The notes: generated by a model not told the origin, from the sequence alone. Counted from the stretch's first letter, positions 1 through 9,789 are shown. The stretch is DNA of 64,000 nt from Sphingobacterium arenae (GCF_014692505.1 NZ_JACNYK010000001.1:1125922-1189921), one strand, 5' to 3'. Numbers and translations: made by a program.

Positions 1-1469
1 ATTTCGAAACAAGCCTTTTGCTAAATGATCATGATGCGCAATGGAACTTGAGCGGGCGGGTAAACCCGGATAAACAGCAATTGCGCGTAGAAGTGTCATC
101 TGAGGAGAAAAATGTGGAGCTCCCTTTTCTACGTCGAAAATTTGGACTAACGGTAAGTTTCGATAAGATCATGTTTGACCTCGCCCAAGTGAAACGTGTT
201 ACGAAAGATTCTTTAACACTTGCCGGTAAGTGGTCTTTCGACAATCTGCGTGTAAAACATCGTCGTCTTTCGGAGGATGAGGTTATTCTTCCGGAAGCCA
301 TCGGTGAAGGTCAACTTAATATTGGCAAAACTGCTATAGAAGTTGATCCAGCAAGTAAAATCCGGGTAAAGGAATTTGAGTTTCAACCCTATGTCAAGTT
401 TATTCCTAAACCCGATAAGGTGGTTAGTTTGTCCGTTCATACAGGCAAGTTCGAAGCACAAAAATTATTTGACGCTATTCCGCAGGGATTATTTGAAACA
501 TTAGATGGTATTCAAGTAGAAGGAAAAATAGCGTATGATCTTGATTTTTCGGTCAACTTTGCGGAGCCGGATAGTTTGGCATTTGATTCTAAAATGGATG
601 ATCAGGAGTTGAAAATCACCAGTTGGGGAAAAGCCGATATCAGTCAATTAAATACAGCGTTTACTTATAAAGCATATGAGGATACGGTATTGATGCGGGA
701 GATCGTTGTCGGTACGCAAAATCCAAAATTCACGCCCTTAGGTCAAGTGGCCTCTATTTTAAAGAAAACGGTATTGAATACCGAAGATCCGTACTTTTAT
801 CAACATAAGGGCTTTGAGGAAGAAGCGTTTAAACTTTCTATCGCAACAAATATCAAAGAACGTGCCTTTAAGCGTGGAGCAAGTACCATCTCCATGCAAT
901 TGGTGAAAAACGTTTTCCTGAACCGGAATAAAACCCTGATGCGGAAATTCGAGGAAATCCTCCTCGTCTGGCTAATGGAGGGTTCTGGACAGGTTAGTAA
1001 GGATCGGATGTTTGAAGTTTATCTCAACGTTATTGAATGGGGAAAAAATGTGTACGGTATTCAGGAAGCATCTTCGTACTATTTTGGAAAAACACCTGCT
1101 CAATTGAATATTGGAGAAAGCTTATACCTCTCTAGTATTATACCACGTCCTAAAACGGGTCTTTCGTCGTTTGATTATACCGGACATTTGAAACCTTGGG
1201 TACAACGGCATTTCAACACCTACGGCTATATCATGAATAAACTTGGCCAATTGCAGGATGAACATGTACCGGAAACCTACGGCTTTTACGGGGTTGTTCT
1301 GGAGCCCGGGTTACGCCCACCAAGGCCAAAGGGGTTGATAGATACCGCTTTTAGAGAGATAGATCCGGAACAGGAGGCTATCATGCAAGAGATGGAAAGA
1401 GATGAAGCACGACGTAAAAGCTTATTGGAAAAACTATTTGGCAAAGAGGACGTGGAGCGTGAAGAATAA
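1..1469 (+). CDS. GT51 peptidoglycan glycosyltransferase with AsmA-like N-terminal part (5' truncated by window)
   Basis: The frame is open to the window edge, so the gene begins upstream. Counting from the TTG at 18, residues 1-235 are strand-rich, lack enzyme motifs and resemble AsmA-type repeats. Residues 240-400 are a GT51 lipid II glycosyltransferase: catalytic Glu256 in NTEDPYF, RGASTISMQL (286-295) and EVYLNVIEWG (333-342). The chain ends about 80 residues later with a charged tail and has no transpeptidase domain (no SxxK, SxN or KTG). It should therefore polymerise glycan strands only, in the periplasm, and is probably anchored by an N-terminal helix lying outside the window. Its stop codon abuts the stop codon of the convergent nuclease gene. 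GT51 identity is firm; the AsmA-like label is inference. Confidence 0.88.
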   Translation, partial: FETSLLLNDHDAQWNLSGRVNPDKQQLRVEVSSEEKNVELPFLRRKFGLTVSFDKIMFDLAQVKRVTKDSLTLAGKWSFDNLRVKHRRLSEDEVILPEAIGEGQLNIGKTAIEVDPASKIRVKEFEFQPYVKFIPKPDKVVSLSVHTGKFEAQKLFDAIPQGLFETLDGIQVEGKIAYDLDFSVNFAEPDSLAFDSKMDDQELKITSWGKADISQLNTAFTYKAYEDTVLMREIVVGTQNPKFTPLGQVASILKKTVLNTEDPYFYQHKGFEEEAFKLSIATNIKERAFKRGASTISMQLVKNVFLNRNKTLMRKFEEILLVWLMEGSGQVSKDRMFEVYLNVIEWGKNVYGIQEASSYYFGKTPAQLNIGESLYLSSIIPRPKTGLSSFDYTGHLKPWVQRHFNTYGYIMNKLGQLQDEHVPETYGFYGVVLEPGLRPPRPKGLIDTAFREIDPEQEAIMQEMERDEARRKSLLEKLFGKEDVEREE

Positions 1470-4346
1470 TTACTCCTCCACACCTTCCACGGCATTCCGA
1501 TAAAACAGAGTATAAGGATCCGATGGGTAGACTGTGCTTTCGGGCGAATGCTTAAATGGAATATTGGGATTAAAAATTTCTTCCAATGTGGCTCGAAGAA
1601 AAGTCGCGAAATCTTCTTTAACGGTATGCAATGTTTCTCCCTCCAATGTTGTATTGCCTTTGCAGAATAATGTTCCCTCGTCGCGCATCCGGCGGGCAAC
1701 GTATAGATGAGGTTCTAATTGCTTACGACCTGTTACTTGTTCAAATACATAGGTGTAAAACAAGGTCTGTACCAACGCTTTGTTTTCCGTATGAGATGCA
1801 AACACTTTTTCTAGGTTTTTAAATTCGACACTATCACTTCCCGTTTTGTAATCTACAATACGCGTTCTCACCTGGTTTTCATGATCAATCACTTCATCTA
1901 TCCTGTCAATAATACCAAACAAGCGGACCGTTTCTTCTTTCCCGTTGATGATTATCGGAAAGTCAAACGTGTAGTCTTCCGTGTTTTCCAATTCGATGAT
2001 ACGAAAAGCTTTATAATGTTCGATGTCGTATTGCAAATATACGTTGATGTATGCCGAAGCGATCTTGTACATAATACGTTGCATGCTGTTTAGTGCATCA
2101 ACGGATGCTATCGCGGTATGATATTGTATTCCGATCTCCTGAACAACGAGTTGGTCAATCTCCTGTAGGTTATTCCGCAACACTTTTGTGTCCGTGAAAT
2201 CGGCTAATCCCTTGTATGGTTTCAATATCGTTTCCATTACGTTGTGGATAACGGTACCCAACCTATTCATCTCGAATTCTTGCGAAATGGTGGGAGGTTC
2301 TTTTATTTCGGCAATATGCTTTAAAAAAAACTGTAGTGGCGATTGTAGATACGTGGTCAGCGCTGTCGCGGCCAGTCTTTTCTTCTCTACGATAAACATA
2401 TTCCACATTTGATGCCATATATCCCCTTCTTTTGGTATGACAAGTTCTTTACTCTTTTCAGGAAAACGGATGGGTTGCTGCTGCGTGTGGACAACAAAGT
2501 GAAAATTGCTTTCGAACTGTAATTGCTTGATAAAACGGCTTTCTTCCCCGGTACTATGCTCGTCCACTAAGCTATTGTAGAATACATGGAGGCCAGTGCT
2601 ATATTGAAAATGACGATAGAACAGGTAAGCGGAAAGAGCATCTTGGTTTTCCAATACGGGAAGGCCGTACGCTTGTCGCAAGCTATTGGGTAGAAATGTA
2701 GGCGAACTGGAGGTCTTCGGCAAGACACCTTCGTTCGCCCCGAGAATATACACCTGATCGAAATTCAAACAGCGACTCTCCAATAACCCCATGATTTGTA
2801 AACCACGTAATGGATCTCCTTCGATGGCGGAATTAATGGGCGTTATAGCCTTTCGAATTAATCCAATTTGGAAAGAGATGGAAGTTGGGGCGATTTTTTC
2901 TATCCCCCGTTTTAGTTGATTCAGGATTTTTTTTGTTTCAATAAGGAGCGTGCTATCAATCTGGCTGATGCGGTTGTGTGCTGCTATAGAAACCAGCAGA
3001 CCGTCTAGTAAATGTATACAGGTGGGGATAAGTGCCAACGGGCTAGTTAATGGTTTGAAAAACGGCGGAAATACACTACTCGCGATGGTTATCCTATCGA
3101 TATCCACTTCAAACAGTTGTTTATCTGTTATGTCCTTCAGCAGGCTTTCTCTTTCCGTGGAAGAAACACGCGTTAGCGGGTGGTTCATGAAAGTTTCTAC
3201 ATATTGAAAAGGAATTTTAAGCCTGTGGTGGTGCGAAATTTCTTCTTGTACGTCCATCCAAAGATTCAGAAGCCCATATATTGGAGACTGGGTAAGCGGA
3301 TAACCTGTCGTGATATTGGGTTTTACGTCCGGTAAACTTTGTAGTAAAGGGACGAGTAGATTTTCGTCTGCGAGTAAAATAGCGGCGCTTTGATCGGATG
3401 ATTCACAAGCTTTTAATACATCGTGTAAAATCTTCGTTTGGCTGTTTTTGCCGGTACAGGCATACAGTTGTATAGCCGTGTTTCGATTGCCCAGTATATT
3501 GGGGCTTTCACCTAGGGCATTTACCAGACCGTAGGTTTTGATGTTACGGCGGATAAATAGACCGGCTTCTTGCTGTGCATCGTCCATATAGTAGGCATCG
3601 GTATCGAAATAGAAAAGCGCACGCTTTTCTTCTTGCCACTTTTGGAATAAATGTACTTCTGCTTTATTGAGGGCGTTAAAACCAACGAATATTATTTTTT
3701 TATAACGTTGTGTAAAGTTAGGGACGGCAACATTCCCCTCTACTAAACTACGATATAGCGTAGGGTAATTTAATTGATTTTCCTGTGCTAATTTTTGTTT
3801 GAAAGCACGATATAACTTAGGAAGCCGCTTCCATAGTTTAAGGAACCGTTGTTGCAGAACGCTGTGGCCGGCAACACTGAACGATTGCCAAAACTGACGG
3901 ATGAAGTGCTGCTGTTCGACGGTAAAATGTTGAAAGGTAATGTCAATCTTGGTGGTATCGTATAGCTCCATGTAGATATGGTCGATATCTACGAGCTCAT
4001 AGTCCAATTGGCCGAAATCGCTCAAGATAATTTCCGCTATTGGATAAAACTCTTCTAGTGTTTCCGGTTCGGAACCTTCGGCAGCCAACAGTTCGTTGTG
4101 CAGTTGGAAAAGATAAAAGAATTGACTGAGTTGTGACGCTTCCGTGGCGTCAGAAGCCTGTTTGAAAAATTCTTGAATGGTGAAAAACTGTGGAGACCAT
4201 ATTGCTTTACCATATACGTCCGCCAAGTGTTTCTTTAAATAAGTAATGGGGCGCTTATTGTTGAATATAATGGCGATATCTGCTAGTTCCTGTCCGAAGC
4301 GTTGGTGAATATCTTCGGCTACAATATGTAAGAAAGGTTTGTTCAT
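1470..4346 (-). CDS. AddB-like PD-(D/E)XK nuclease subunit
   Basis: This 958-aa protein looks like the second subunit of an AddAB/RecBCD-type double-strand-break repair complex. The N-terminal two thirds resemble a degenerate helicase as in AddB. The C-terminal third holds a RecB-family nuclease motif around residues 829-838 (RIVDYKTGSD; Asp832 and Lys834 are the likely active-site pair). It contains few cysteines and no clear four-Cys iron-sulfur set. Its ATG overlaps the stop of the AddA-like gene (4343-4346, ATGA type), which points to translational coupling. It would resect DNA ends together with that partner in the cytoplasm. The family assignment rests on the nuclease motif, size and gene pairing; sequence similarity to Firmicutes AddB is likely to be low. 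Confidence 0.82.
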   Translation of the reverse strand: MNKPFLHIVAEDIHQRFGQELADIAIIFNNKRPITYLKKHLADVYGKAIWSPQFFTIQEFFKQASDATEASQLSQFFYLFQLHNELLAAEGSEPETLEEFYPIAEIILSDFGQLDYELVDIDHIYMELYDTTKIDITFQHFTVEQQHFIRQFWQSFSVAGHSVLQQRFLKLWKRLPKLYRAFKQKLAQENQLNYPTLYRSLVEGNVAVPNFTQRYKKIIFVGFNALNKAEVHLFQKWQEEKRALFYFDTDAYYMDDAQQEAGLFIRRNIKTYGLVNALGESPNILGNRNTAIQLYACTGKNSQTKILHDVLKACESSDQSAAILLADENLLVPLLQSLPDVKPNITTGYPLTQSPIYGLLNLWMDVQEEISHHHRLKIPFQYVETFMNHPLTRVSSTERESLLKDITDKQLFEVDIDRITIASSVFPPFFKPLTSPLALIPTCIHLLDGLLVSIAAHNRISQIDSTLLIETKKILNQLKRGIEKIAPTSISFQIGLIRKAITPINSAIEGDPLRGLQIMGLLESRCLNFDQVYILGANEGVLPKTSSSPTFLPNSLRQAYGLPVLENQDALSAYLFYRHFQYSTGLHVFYNSLVDEHSTGEESRFIKQLQFESNFHFVVHTQQQPIRFPEKSKELVIPKEGDIWHQMWNMFIVEKKRLAATALTTYLQSPLQFFLKHIAEIKEPPTISQEFEMNRLGTVIHNVMETILKPYKGLADFTDTKVLRNNLQEIDQLVVQEIGIQYHTAIASVDALNSMQRIMYKIASAYINVYLQYDIEHYKAFRIIELENTEDYTFDFPIIINGKEETVRLFGIIDRIDEVIDHENQVRTRIVDYKTGSDSVEFKNLEKVFASHTENKALVQTLFYTYVFEQVTGRKQLEPHLYVARRMRDEGTLFCKGNTTLEGETLHTVKEDFATFLRATLEEIFNPNIPFKHSPESTVYPSDPYTLFYRNAVEGVEE

Positions 4347-7300
4347 TTTACTTCAACTAATTCGTTAATCTTGGCGTAATAAAGATACCCCCTTATATTG
4401 GTGTATCCGAGATTATGCAATGCTTTTTTATAACTATCCACCTGCCATTGATGGTCGGCGTAATCGCCTTTCGTAAATTTGAAGTCGAGTACAATCGTCT
4501 CTTGATCACTTGTAAATACCTTGTCTGGCCGAATCGTTTCCCCATTTCCCAGGATAATGCCCGCTTCGTTCCATACCTTATAGTTGCCTGTTAACCATGG
4601 ATTGATTATAGGATGATGCCATATCTGGTGAATTTCTTGTAGGATAAAAGGACGATCTTCTGGCGTCAGTATTCCATTTTCGATGTAATTGTCTACCAGC
4701 TCGACTATTTCTTGCTCGCTGGTAACCTCCGACATGATCTCGTGCGCAAGAATACCATATTGGGCAGCTTTCTCCAACATTAAGATGTTATTCAGGTTCC
4801 GTTTGTTGGATTTATCGAAAGCGTTTTGCAATTCGGACGAGACAGGATAGGATGACAAACTGATGTTGCGATACGTTACTTTTGCCTCCGTGGATACTTC
4901 TTGGTCATTTTGATTGGAAAGCTGTTCATCGGGTATTTTGGGAACGGGGTGGTCTGCAAAAAGATGATTCTCGTGGAACGGAAACGGTGCGTTTTTATCG
5001 GATAACACCTGATAAAGTAAGTCGCCGATATATTCGTTTTTTATATCCAATCCGGATATCTCACCTGTTTTCTTATCAACATTTTCCTTGAACGATGGCG
5101 CTGATATATACAAATGCTGTACGGTTCTGGTTGTGGCCACATAAAACGTGTTTAATGCGTCCATATAGTTAAATAACATTTCTTCAAAATACTGTCGGTA
5201 GAAAATCGACTTGCCTATGGTGCTATTGTATTTTATGGGTATTTTACCTAACGCTTGAAACGGAGACTCGCCGGTATCAATCCAAAAATCACCGTTCGTC
5301 ATGCCGTCCAGATCCCAAGAGCAAAAAGGGAGCATAACAACATCATACGCTAAACCTTTTGATTTGTGTATAGTAGTCACCTCAATGGCATCGATTTTTC
5401 CGTTTGCCGGCAGGGAGGTGTTGCTACCATCTTCTTCCCAATATTGTAAAAATTGTGTGATACCGCGCTCTCCCATGATCGAAAAATTGGAAACGATATC
5501 CTTGAACGCCAATATATACGGGGTATGTATACTGTCGGTTTCATGAAGGCCGTATATCTCGATCAGTTGTTCAACGAGATGTATAAGAGGCGCTTGTTGC
5601 AATTTTGTCCATTGCGCCGGCAAGTCGGGCGGTAGGATGGCTTCGATTTCGTGGAGATTATTGTTTTTGAACTTCAGCCAATATGCAGGATCAAATGTTT
5701 GTTGCTTCCTGACAATTTGGTAAAGGTAAGCCATTTTTGCTCGGTGGATGACGTGTTTGTCCGTCGTGTAGACTAATGCTTTAAGTGTTTCTATGAGCAA
5801 TAAAATGACATCATTAGCGGATAGGTATAATACGTCGCCCGAGATAATGTCAAAATGAAGCCCCGTATTGTTCTTATGCAGCATTAATGTTTCAATAACT
5901 TGACGCGCTTGCGTATTGCTCCTGACCAATATGCCGATTTGCTTTGCCTCGTATCGTCCCGAAGAAATCCAAGCCTGGATTTTATGACAGAGAAGCGCTA
6001 GAGAATCTTCCATAACCTGATTTCTTCGGTAGCGCCCGTCCTGCACAGGCAGATATTGAATTTCTATAGAACCGACCTTACTTCGATTATCGTAACGGTG
6101 AGGAGGCGTTTGTTGCGTACTGTTTTGATAGGCTTTGGTTAGCATCTCGGCATTGCCGGAACTAGCCCACCAATGTTGTCCCTCCTCATCCAAACATTCC
6201 ACTACTTTTTCATTGAGGACATTCTGTAGCCTTTGTGGAATAGTACCGAACAAATAGTTGTTTAGTGCAATGATATTGGGGTAGCTCCGGAAATTTGTTT
6301 CCAAGGATCCGTTTTCAATAAAACTGGAGCGTTGCTGTTCGGATAGATGAAAAGCTTGGGCGATTTGGTCTTCTACCTGTTGCAATAAGATACGCCAGTC
6401 GCCGTTACGCCAGCGGTAGATGCTCTGTTTTACGTCGCCAACGATAAGGTGTTCGTTGATTTTCTGCTTGGCATTTCCCAGTGCGTTGATGAGTAACGGG
6501 CTGTAATTTTTCCATTGAATACGTGATGTATCCTGAAACTCATCAAATAGGAAATAATTATAGCGATTACCAATTTTTTCCCAAATGAACGTGGGATCGT
6601 TTTGCTCGTCTAGTCCAAGCCGATTGAGCAAAATCTGGGCATCCGAAATGAGCTGTGCACCGTTTACTTTTCGCCATTGGCTTAATAAATCGCTCATCTC
6701 TTTAAGTAACCTGAGGTAATACAGGTTGTTTTGCACAGACTGGTAAGCAATGAAAGTTGGAAATAACCTGTATAAATCAGCAAATTGTTGAAGAATGGGC
6801 CGCAATGCCTGTTGGATGTCATACCGTATACTTTTATCTGTGTTGGTATAGGCATCTTCGTCGTCAAGCAACGGGAGAAAACGGTCAAAGTACTTTTGAA
6901 GTTCTGAAGGCGATTTTTTATGAATATTATCACTGACTTTGCTGGCTGCGATAAGTTTATTCCGAGATTTCCCTTTCAGTTCATCGGCTATAACATCAAA
7001 CGAACGGAAGATCGTTGTATATGTCTTGATAGTCTGGCTTAGGGTATCCAGGAAAGATGTTGTTTTCTCTTGGATATCTTGGTTTAGCAGCGTAAACACA
7101 TCACGCGCTTTGGCGGATGCTAAATAAGCATTAAACTCCTGGAAGTTCTCTGTGAAAATTAAATTAGCAAGATTAAGAAGCTGTTGCCTGTAGTTCCAGT
7201 TTTCATTGCGCGCTATTTTTTGTTCCGCATACTCGATAATCCATTCGAGCAAATCGGGTCGTTCGTCTAGAGATTGATTGAGCATGACGGATAAATCCTG

Positions 7301-7738
7301 TTTTACTTTAGCCGTATTCATCTCTATTTTATACGCGGCATCCAGATTGAGCTCATACGTAAAACTGCGAATAACCTTTTGTGAAAAACCGTCTATCGTA
7401 CTTACGCTAAAGCGGCTGTAATCATGTAAGACTTTACGGTAGACGCGATAGGCTTTTTGTTGCAATTGCGAGGCATCCCATTCTGGAAATTGTTCGAGTA
7501 GGAGTTGCCTAAAGTCCTCCATTTTTTTTCTTTTATCCGCGGTCGCTAATCCTTGCAGAACGCTAAGTATGCGTTCCTTCATTTCTGCTGTAGCCTTGTT
7601 GGTAAACGTTACGGCTAGAATCTCCCGATAGCTGTTTTCGTTGGATAGTAACAGGGTCAGGTAATGGAGCGTGAGGCTGAACGTCTTCCCCGAACCGGCC
7701 GAGGCTTTCAATATTTTTAAAGGAGCAACAGTGTTCAT
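4343..7738 (-). CDS. AddA-like UvrD-family helicase/nuclease
   Basis: A superfamily 1 DNA helicase of 1131 aa. Walker A is ASAGSGKT (residues 12-19), followed by the FTNKATAEMKER helicase motif. The Walker B-type motif FDEFQDTS lies near residue 400, GDVKQSIYRWR follows it, and TTIHKSKGLAYDVV is present in the C-terminal half. A RecB-type nuclease motif VLDFKF (Asp1085, Lys1087) ends the protein. This is the motor subunit of an AddAB-type end-resection complex for recombinational repair. It is the first gene of a two-gene operon with the AddB-like gene, and the start codon puts the P-loop where this family expects it. No sequence here distinguishes AddA from other RecB-like proteins in Bacteroidota, so no symbol is given. 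Confidence 0.88.
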   Translation of the reverse strand: MNTVAPLKILKASAGSGKTFSLTLHYLTLLLSNENSYREILAVTFTNKATAEMKERILSVLQGLATADKRKKMEDFRQLLLEQFPEWDASQLQQKAYRVYRKVLHDYSRFSVSTIDGFSQKVIRSFTYELNLDAAYKIEMNTAKVKQDLSVMLNQSLDERPDLLEWIIEYAEQKIARNENWNYRQQLLNLANLIFTENFQEFNAYLASAKARDVFTLLNQDIQEKTTSFLDTLSQTIKTYTTIFRSFDVIADELKGKSRNKLIAASKVSDNIHKKSPSELQKYFDRFLPLLDDEDAYTNTDKSIRYDIQQALRPILQQFADLYRLFPTFIAYQSVQNNLYYLRLLKEMSDLLSQWRKVNGAQLISDAQILLNRLGLDEQNDPTFIWEKIGNRYNYFLFDEFQDTSRIQWKNYSPLLINALGNAKQKINEHLIVGDVKQSIYRWRNGDWRILLQQVEDQIAQAFHLSEQQRSSFIENGSLETNFRSYPNIIALNNYLFGTIPQRLQNVLNEKVVECLDEEGQHWWASSGNAEMLTKAYQNSTQQTPPHRYDNRSKVGSIEIQYLPVQDGRYRRNQVMEDSLALLCHKIQAWISSGRYEAKQIGILVRSNTQARQVIETLMLHKNNTGLHFDIISGDVLYLSANDVILLLIETLKALVYTTDKHVIHRAKMAYLYQIVRKQQTFDPAYWLKFKNNNLHEIEAILPPDLPAQWTKLQQAPLIHLVEQLIEIYGLHETDSIHTPYILAFKDIVSNFSIMGERGITQFLQYWEEDGSNTSLPANGKIDAIEVTTIHKSKGLAYDVVMLPFCSWDLDGMTNGDFWIDTGESPFQALGKIPIKYNSTIGKSIFYRQYFEEMLFNYMDALNTFYVATTRTVQHLYISAPSFKENVDKKTGEISGLDIKNEYIGDLLYQVLSDKNAPFPFHENHLFADHPVPKIPDEQLSNQNDQEVSTEAKVTYRNISLSSYPVSSELQNAFDKSNKRNLNNILMLEKAAQYGILAHEIMSEVTSEQEIVELVDNYIENGILTPEDRPFILQEIHQIWHHPIINPWLTGNYKVWNEAGIILGNGETIRPDKVFTSDQETIVLDFKFTKGDYADHQWQVDSYKKALHNLGYTNIRGYLYYAKINELVEVK

Positions 7739-7809
7739 ATTACAAAGTAAGAAGTAAAAATGAAAAAGGCAAAAAAGTACTGTTGAAGAAAAATGCTTAA
7801 CATTGTCTC

Positions 7810-7956
7810 ATGAAGATTCTATTGATTATAAACAGTATTATTTTTATCTTTTCTCTTTACGTTTTATTTAAAGAAATAAATGTATATGTCATTTTATTAT
7901 TGGTTTCGACGATATTGAATTTCCTGTATTTCTTTTTTGTTAGTAAGAAAAAATAA
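7810..7956 (+). CDS. possible 48-aa membrane peptide
   Basis: An ATG at 7810 opens a 48-codon frame that reads as a hydrophobic segment, a short charged turn (FKEINVY) and a second hydrophobic segment ending in SKKK. This suggests two membrane helices with a cytoplasmic lysine tail. It lies between the divergent AddA-like gene and the lipoprotein gene. The stretch is very AT-rich, so a hydrophobic frame can arise by chance. No family is recognised and no ribosome-binding site is evident. It is listed as possible only. Confidence 0.35.
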   Translation: MKILLIINSIIFIFSLYVLFKEINVYVILLLVSTILNFLYFFFVSKKK

Positions 7957-7987
7957 TGAAATGTAGTGATCAACAGCTTGTTTTTCA

Positions 7988-7995
7988 TATATTTG
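7988..7995 (+). promoter_or_regulatory. -7 element of the lipoprotein gene
   Basis: TATATTTG matches the Bacteroidota -7 consensus TAnnTTTG and lies about 35 bases upstream of the ATG at 8030. A clear -33 TTTG at the usual distance is not seen. Inference from consensus only. Confidence 0.45.
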
Positions 7996-8029
7996 TGTAT
8001 TGTTGTGTAACTACTGATTAATTAAAATT

Positions 8030-9031
8030 ATGAAAAGATTACTCTATATACTTTTGGTTTGGGGGCTTTTTGCATCCTGCAAATCAGATGATATGGAAGA
8101 CCTTTTATCGGATAGGATTTCAAGCATAGAAATAAGTGCTGTCACGGCTACTGGAGGATATGGTTCATCTGCAACTGGTGCGACCTATAGATTTGAATAC
8201 GATGCCATGGACCGTTTAAAAAAGGTCAACGATAAAGAGTTTTATTATGGAACTAACGGGCGTGTCGAATTCTCTAGAATAGAGCGAAAGGCTAAAGATG
8301 AATATAGAGATGAAGAATATGTCGAGCACTTAAGTTATCATTGGGATGCACAGGGAAGGCTGAAAGAAGTATATGTAGATTTGTTATACCAAAAATATAA
8401 TTATACCTCGGAATATCCCGTTTGGGAACAGGATAAGGAGAGTAAAGAGGAAAATGAACTGTTAGCGACGTTTAGCTATGAGGGGGCGAATCGTAAGCCT
8501 TCCACCATTCGTTATCGTAAAATGAGTTTCGATCTGCCATCTCCATATGTTACTTTAGGAAAGGAAGAAGAAGTGCGCTATTTATACGACGACGACGATA
8601 ATGTTATATCCATTCAGCTTGATGGATATCTAAAGCACGCTCAGCTTGGAACAGATCCGCTAATAAGCCTGGTTCCGTACAAAAAAGCAGTTTCCAATAC
8701 CTATTTAGGAAATCCACATTATTTAACTAAAATTTATGCTCAATTAGGCTTCCACCCCTATGACCTAGCTGAAGTAATAAGTGCTAATAGTATTGCTAGA
8801 AGCCAGGCTGATGCTGAAATAGAAGGGGATGAAGATATTAATTGGACACTACCTGAAGGAGAGGATATTAATTGGACAGATTGGGGTATAGATAGTAATA
8901 CAGATAACCTACCTTTCTTATTCGATGGAAAAACAACATATAGTTATCGTTTCAATGCATTAGAATTACCTACTGAAATCGTTGGTGAAGGCAACCGCCG
9001 AAAGGAGCTTATAGTAATCACTTACGAATAG
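8030..9031 (+). CDS. lipoprotein of unknown function
   Basis: The N-terminus MKRLLYILLVWGLFASC is a lipoprotein signal peptide with a lipobox ending at Cys17. The mature 317 residues contain short strand-turn units of the type YEYDAMDRLKKV and HWDAQGRLKEV, resembling YD/RHS-like repeats or the beta-repeats of DUF4595-type surface lipoproteins. A near-repeat, GDEDINWT then GEDINWTD, lies around residues 267-285. It is probably anchored in the outer membrane. It is a single gene with its own promoter, followed by rpsP with a separate promoter. The function is not recognised, and the similarity to YD repeats is only visual. Confidence 0.75.
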   Translation: MKRLLYILLVWGLFASCKSDDMEDLLSDRISSIEISAVTATGGYGSSATGATYRFEYDAMDRLKKVNDKEFYYGTNGRVEFSRIERKAKDEYRDEEYVEHLSYHWDAQGRLKEVYVDLLYQKYNYTSEYPVWEQDKESKEENELLATFSYEGANRKPSTIRYRKMSFDLPSPYVTLGKEEEVRYLYDDDDNVISIQLDGYLKHAQLGTDPLISLVPYKKAVSNTYLGNPHYLTKIYAQLGFHPYDLAEVISANSIARSQADAEIEGDEDINWTLPEGEDINWTDWGIDSNTDNLPFLFDGKTTYSYRFNALELPTEIVGEGNRRKELIVITYE

Positions 9032-9085
9032 TCTTTAATCCAGTTAATAGTCGTATTTAATTTTTCCTTTTTATTTTTTAATTAC

Positions 9086-9093
9086 TATCTTTG
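9086..9093 (+). promoter_or_regulatory. rpsP promoter -7 element
   Basis: TATCTTTG is an exact match to the TAnnTTTG consensus, in the TATCTTTGC context common upstream of Bacteroidota genes. Transcription would start near 9098 and give a leader of about 50 nt before the ATG at 9150. Upstream DNA is T-rich but has no clear TTTG at -33. Confidence 0.65.
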
Positions 9094-9095
9094 CG

Positions 9096-9121
9096 TCCCC
9101 TCTTGCGCGAAGCACGGGGGA
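9096..9121 (+). promoter_or_regulatory. GC-rich hairpin in the rpsP leader
   Basis: TCCCC (9096-9100) can pair with GGGGA (9117-9121), enclosing an inner CTT/AAG pairing around a GCGCG loop. It stands out as a GC-rich island in an AT-rich leader just after the inferred start site. It could be an autoregulatory or stability element for S16; the role is inference. Confidence 0.4.
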
Positions 9122-9149
9122 TATGTTGAATACATAAACAAATAAAAAA

Positions 9150-9722
9150 ATGGCAACTAAAATCAGATTGCAAAGACAGGGTAAAAAAGGAAAACCTTTT
9201 TACCACGTAGTAGTAGCAGATTCACGTGCTCCACGTGATGGTAAATTCATCGAGCGTTTAGGCTCTTACAACCCAAACACAAACCCAGCGACTATCGTTT
9301 TGGATTTCGACAGAGCTTTGTACTGGATGAACGTAGGTGCACAACCTACCGACACCGCTCGTGCTATCCTTTCTTATAAAGGTGTTTTGTACAAAAAGCA
9401 CTTAGAAGGTGGTGTGAAGAAAGGCGCTTTTGACGAGGCCCAATTAGAAGAGAAATTCGCTAAATGGTTGGAAGAAAAAGATGCTAAGATTGAAGGTAAG
9501 AAGACAGGTTTAGTTCAATCGAAAGAAGAAGCTAAAAAAGCTGCTTTGGAGGCAGAGGTAAAGAAAAATGCTGAAAAAGCTGCTGCTCTTGCGGCAAAAA
9601 ATGCACCAGCTGAGGAAGAGACTGAAGCGACAGAAGAAGAGGTGGAGGCGGAAGCCCCTGCTGAAGAAACTCCTGAAGCAACGGCAGAAGATGCTGCAAA
9701 CACAGAAGAAACTGAAGGGTAA
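9150..9722 (+). CDS. rpsP: 30S ribosomal protein S16 with acidic C-terminal tail
   Basis: The N-terminus ([20 protein letters not shown], then [20 protein letters not shown]) is the S16 signature. S16 binds 16S rRNA and helps assemble the 30S subunit. The conserved core ends near residue 80-85. The protein then runs on to 190 aa: residues 100-150 are Lys/Ala/Glu-rich and probably helical, and residues 150-190 are almost only Ala, Glu, Pro and Thr. Extended S16 tails of this kind occur in Bacteroidota. The ATG follows an A-rich leader (aaataaaaaa). A terminator lies just downstream, and rimM, its usual operon partner, is 420 bp away beyond repeat R1. Confidence 0.97.
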   Translation: MATKIRLQRQGKKGKPFYHVVVADSRAPRDGKFIERLGSYNPNTNPATIVLDFDRALYWMNVGAQPTDTARAILSYKGVLYKKHLEGGVKKGAFDEAQLEEKFAKWLEEKDAKIEGKKTGLVQSKEEAKKAALEAEVKKNAEKAAALAAKNAPAEEETEATEEEVEAEAPAEETPEATAEDAANTEETEG

Positions 9723-9745
9723 ATCTTATTCATACAGATTCAAGA

Positions 9746-9775
9746 AAGCCGAGTTTATGAAAATTCGGCTTTTTT
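9746..9775 (+). terminator. intrinsic terminator of rpsP
   Basis: AAGCCGA and TTCGGCTT form a stem around a short AT-rich loop, followed by a T run, 25-50 nt after the rpsP stop. It should separate rpsP from rimM. Confidence 0.75.
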
Positions 9776-9789
9776 AATACCTTTTTTAT

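Noticed and set aside
9515..9733. Ser/Ala-rich ORF antisense to the rpsP tail
   Set aside because: It mirrors the low-complexity Ala/Glu codons of S16; a frame artefact.
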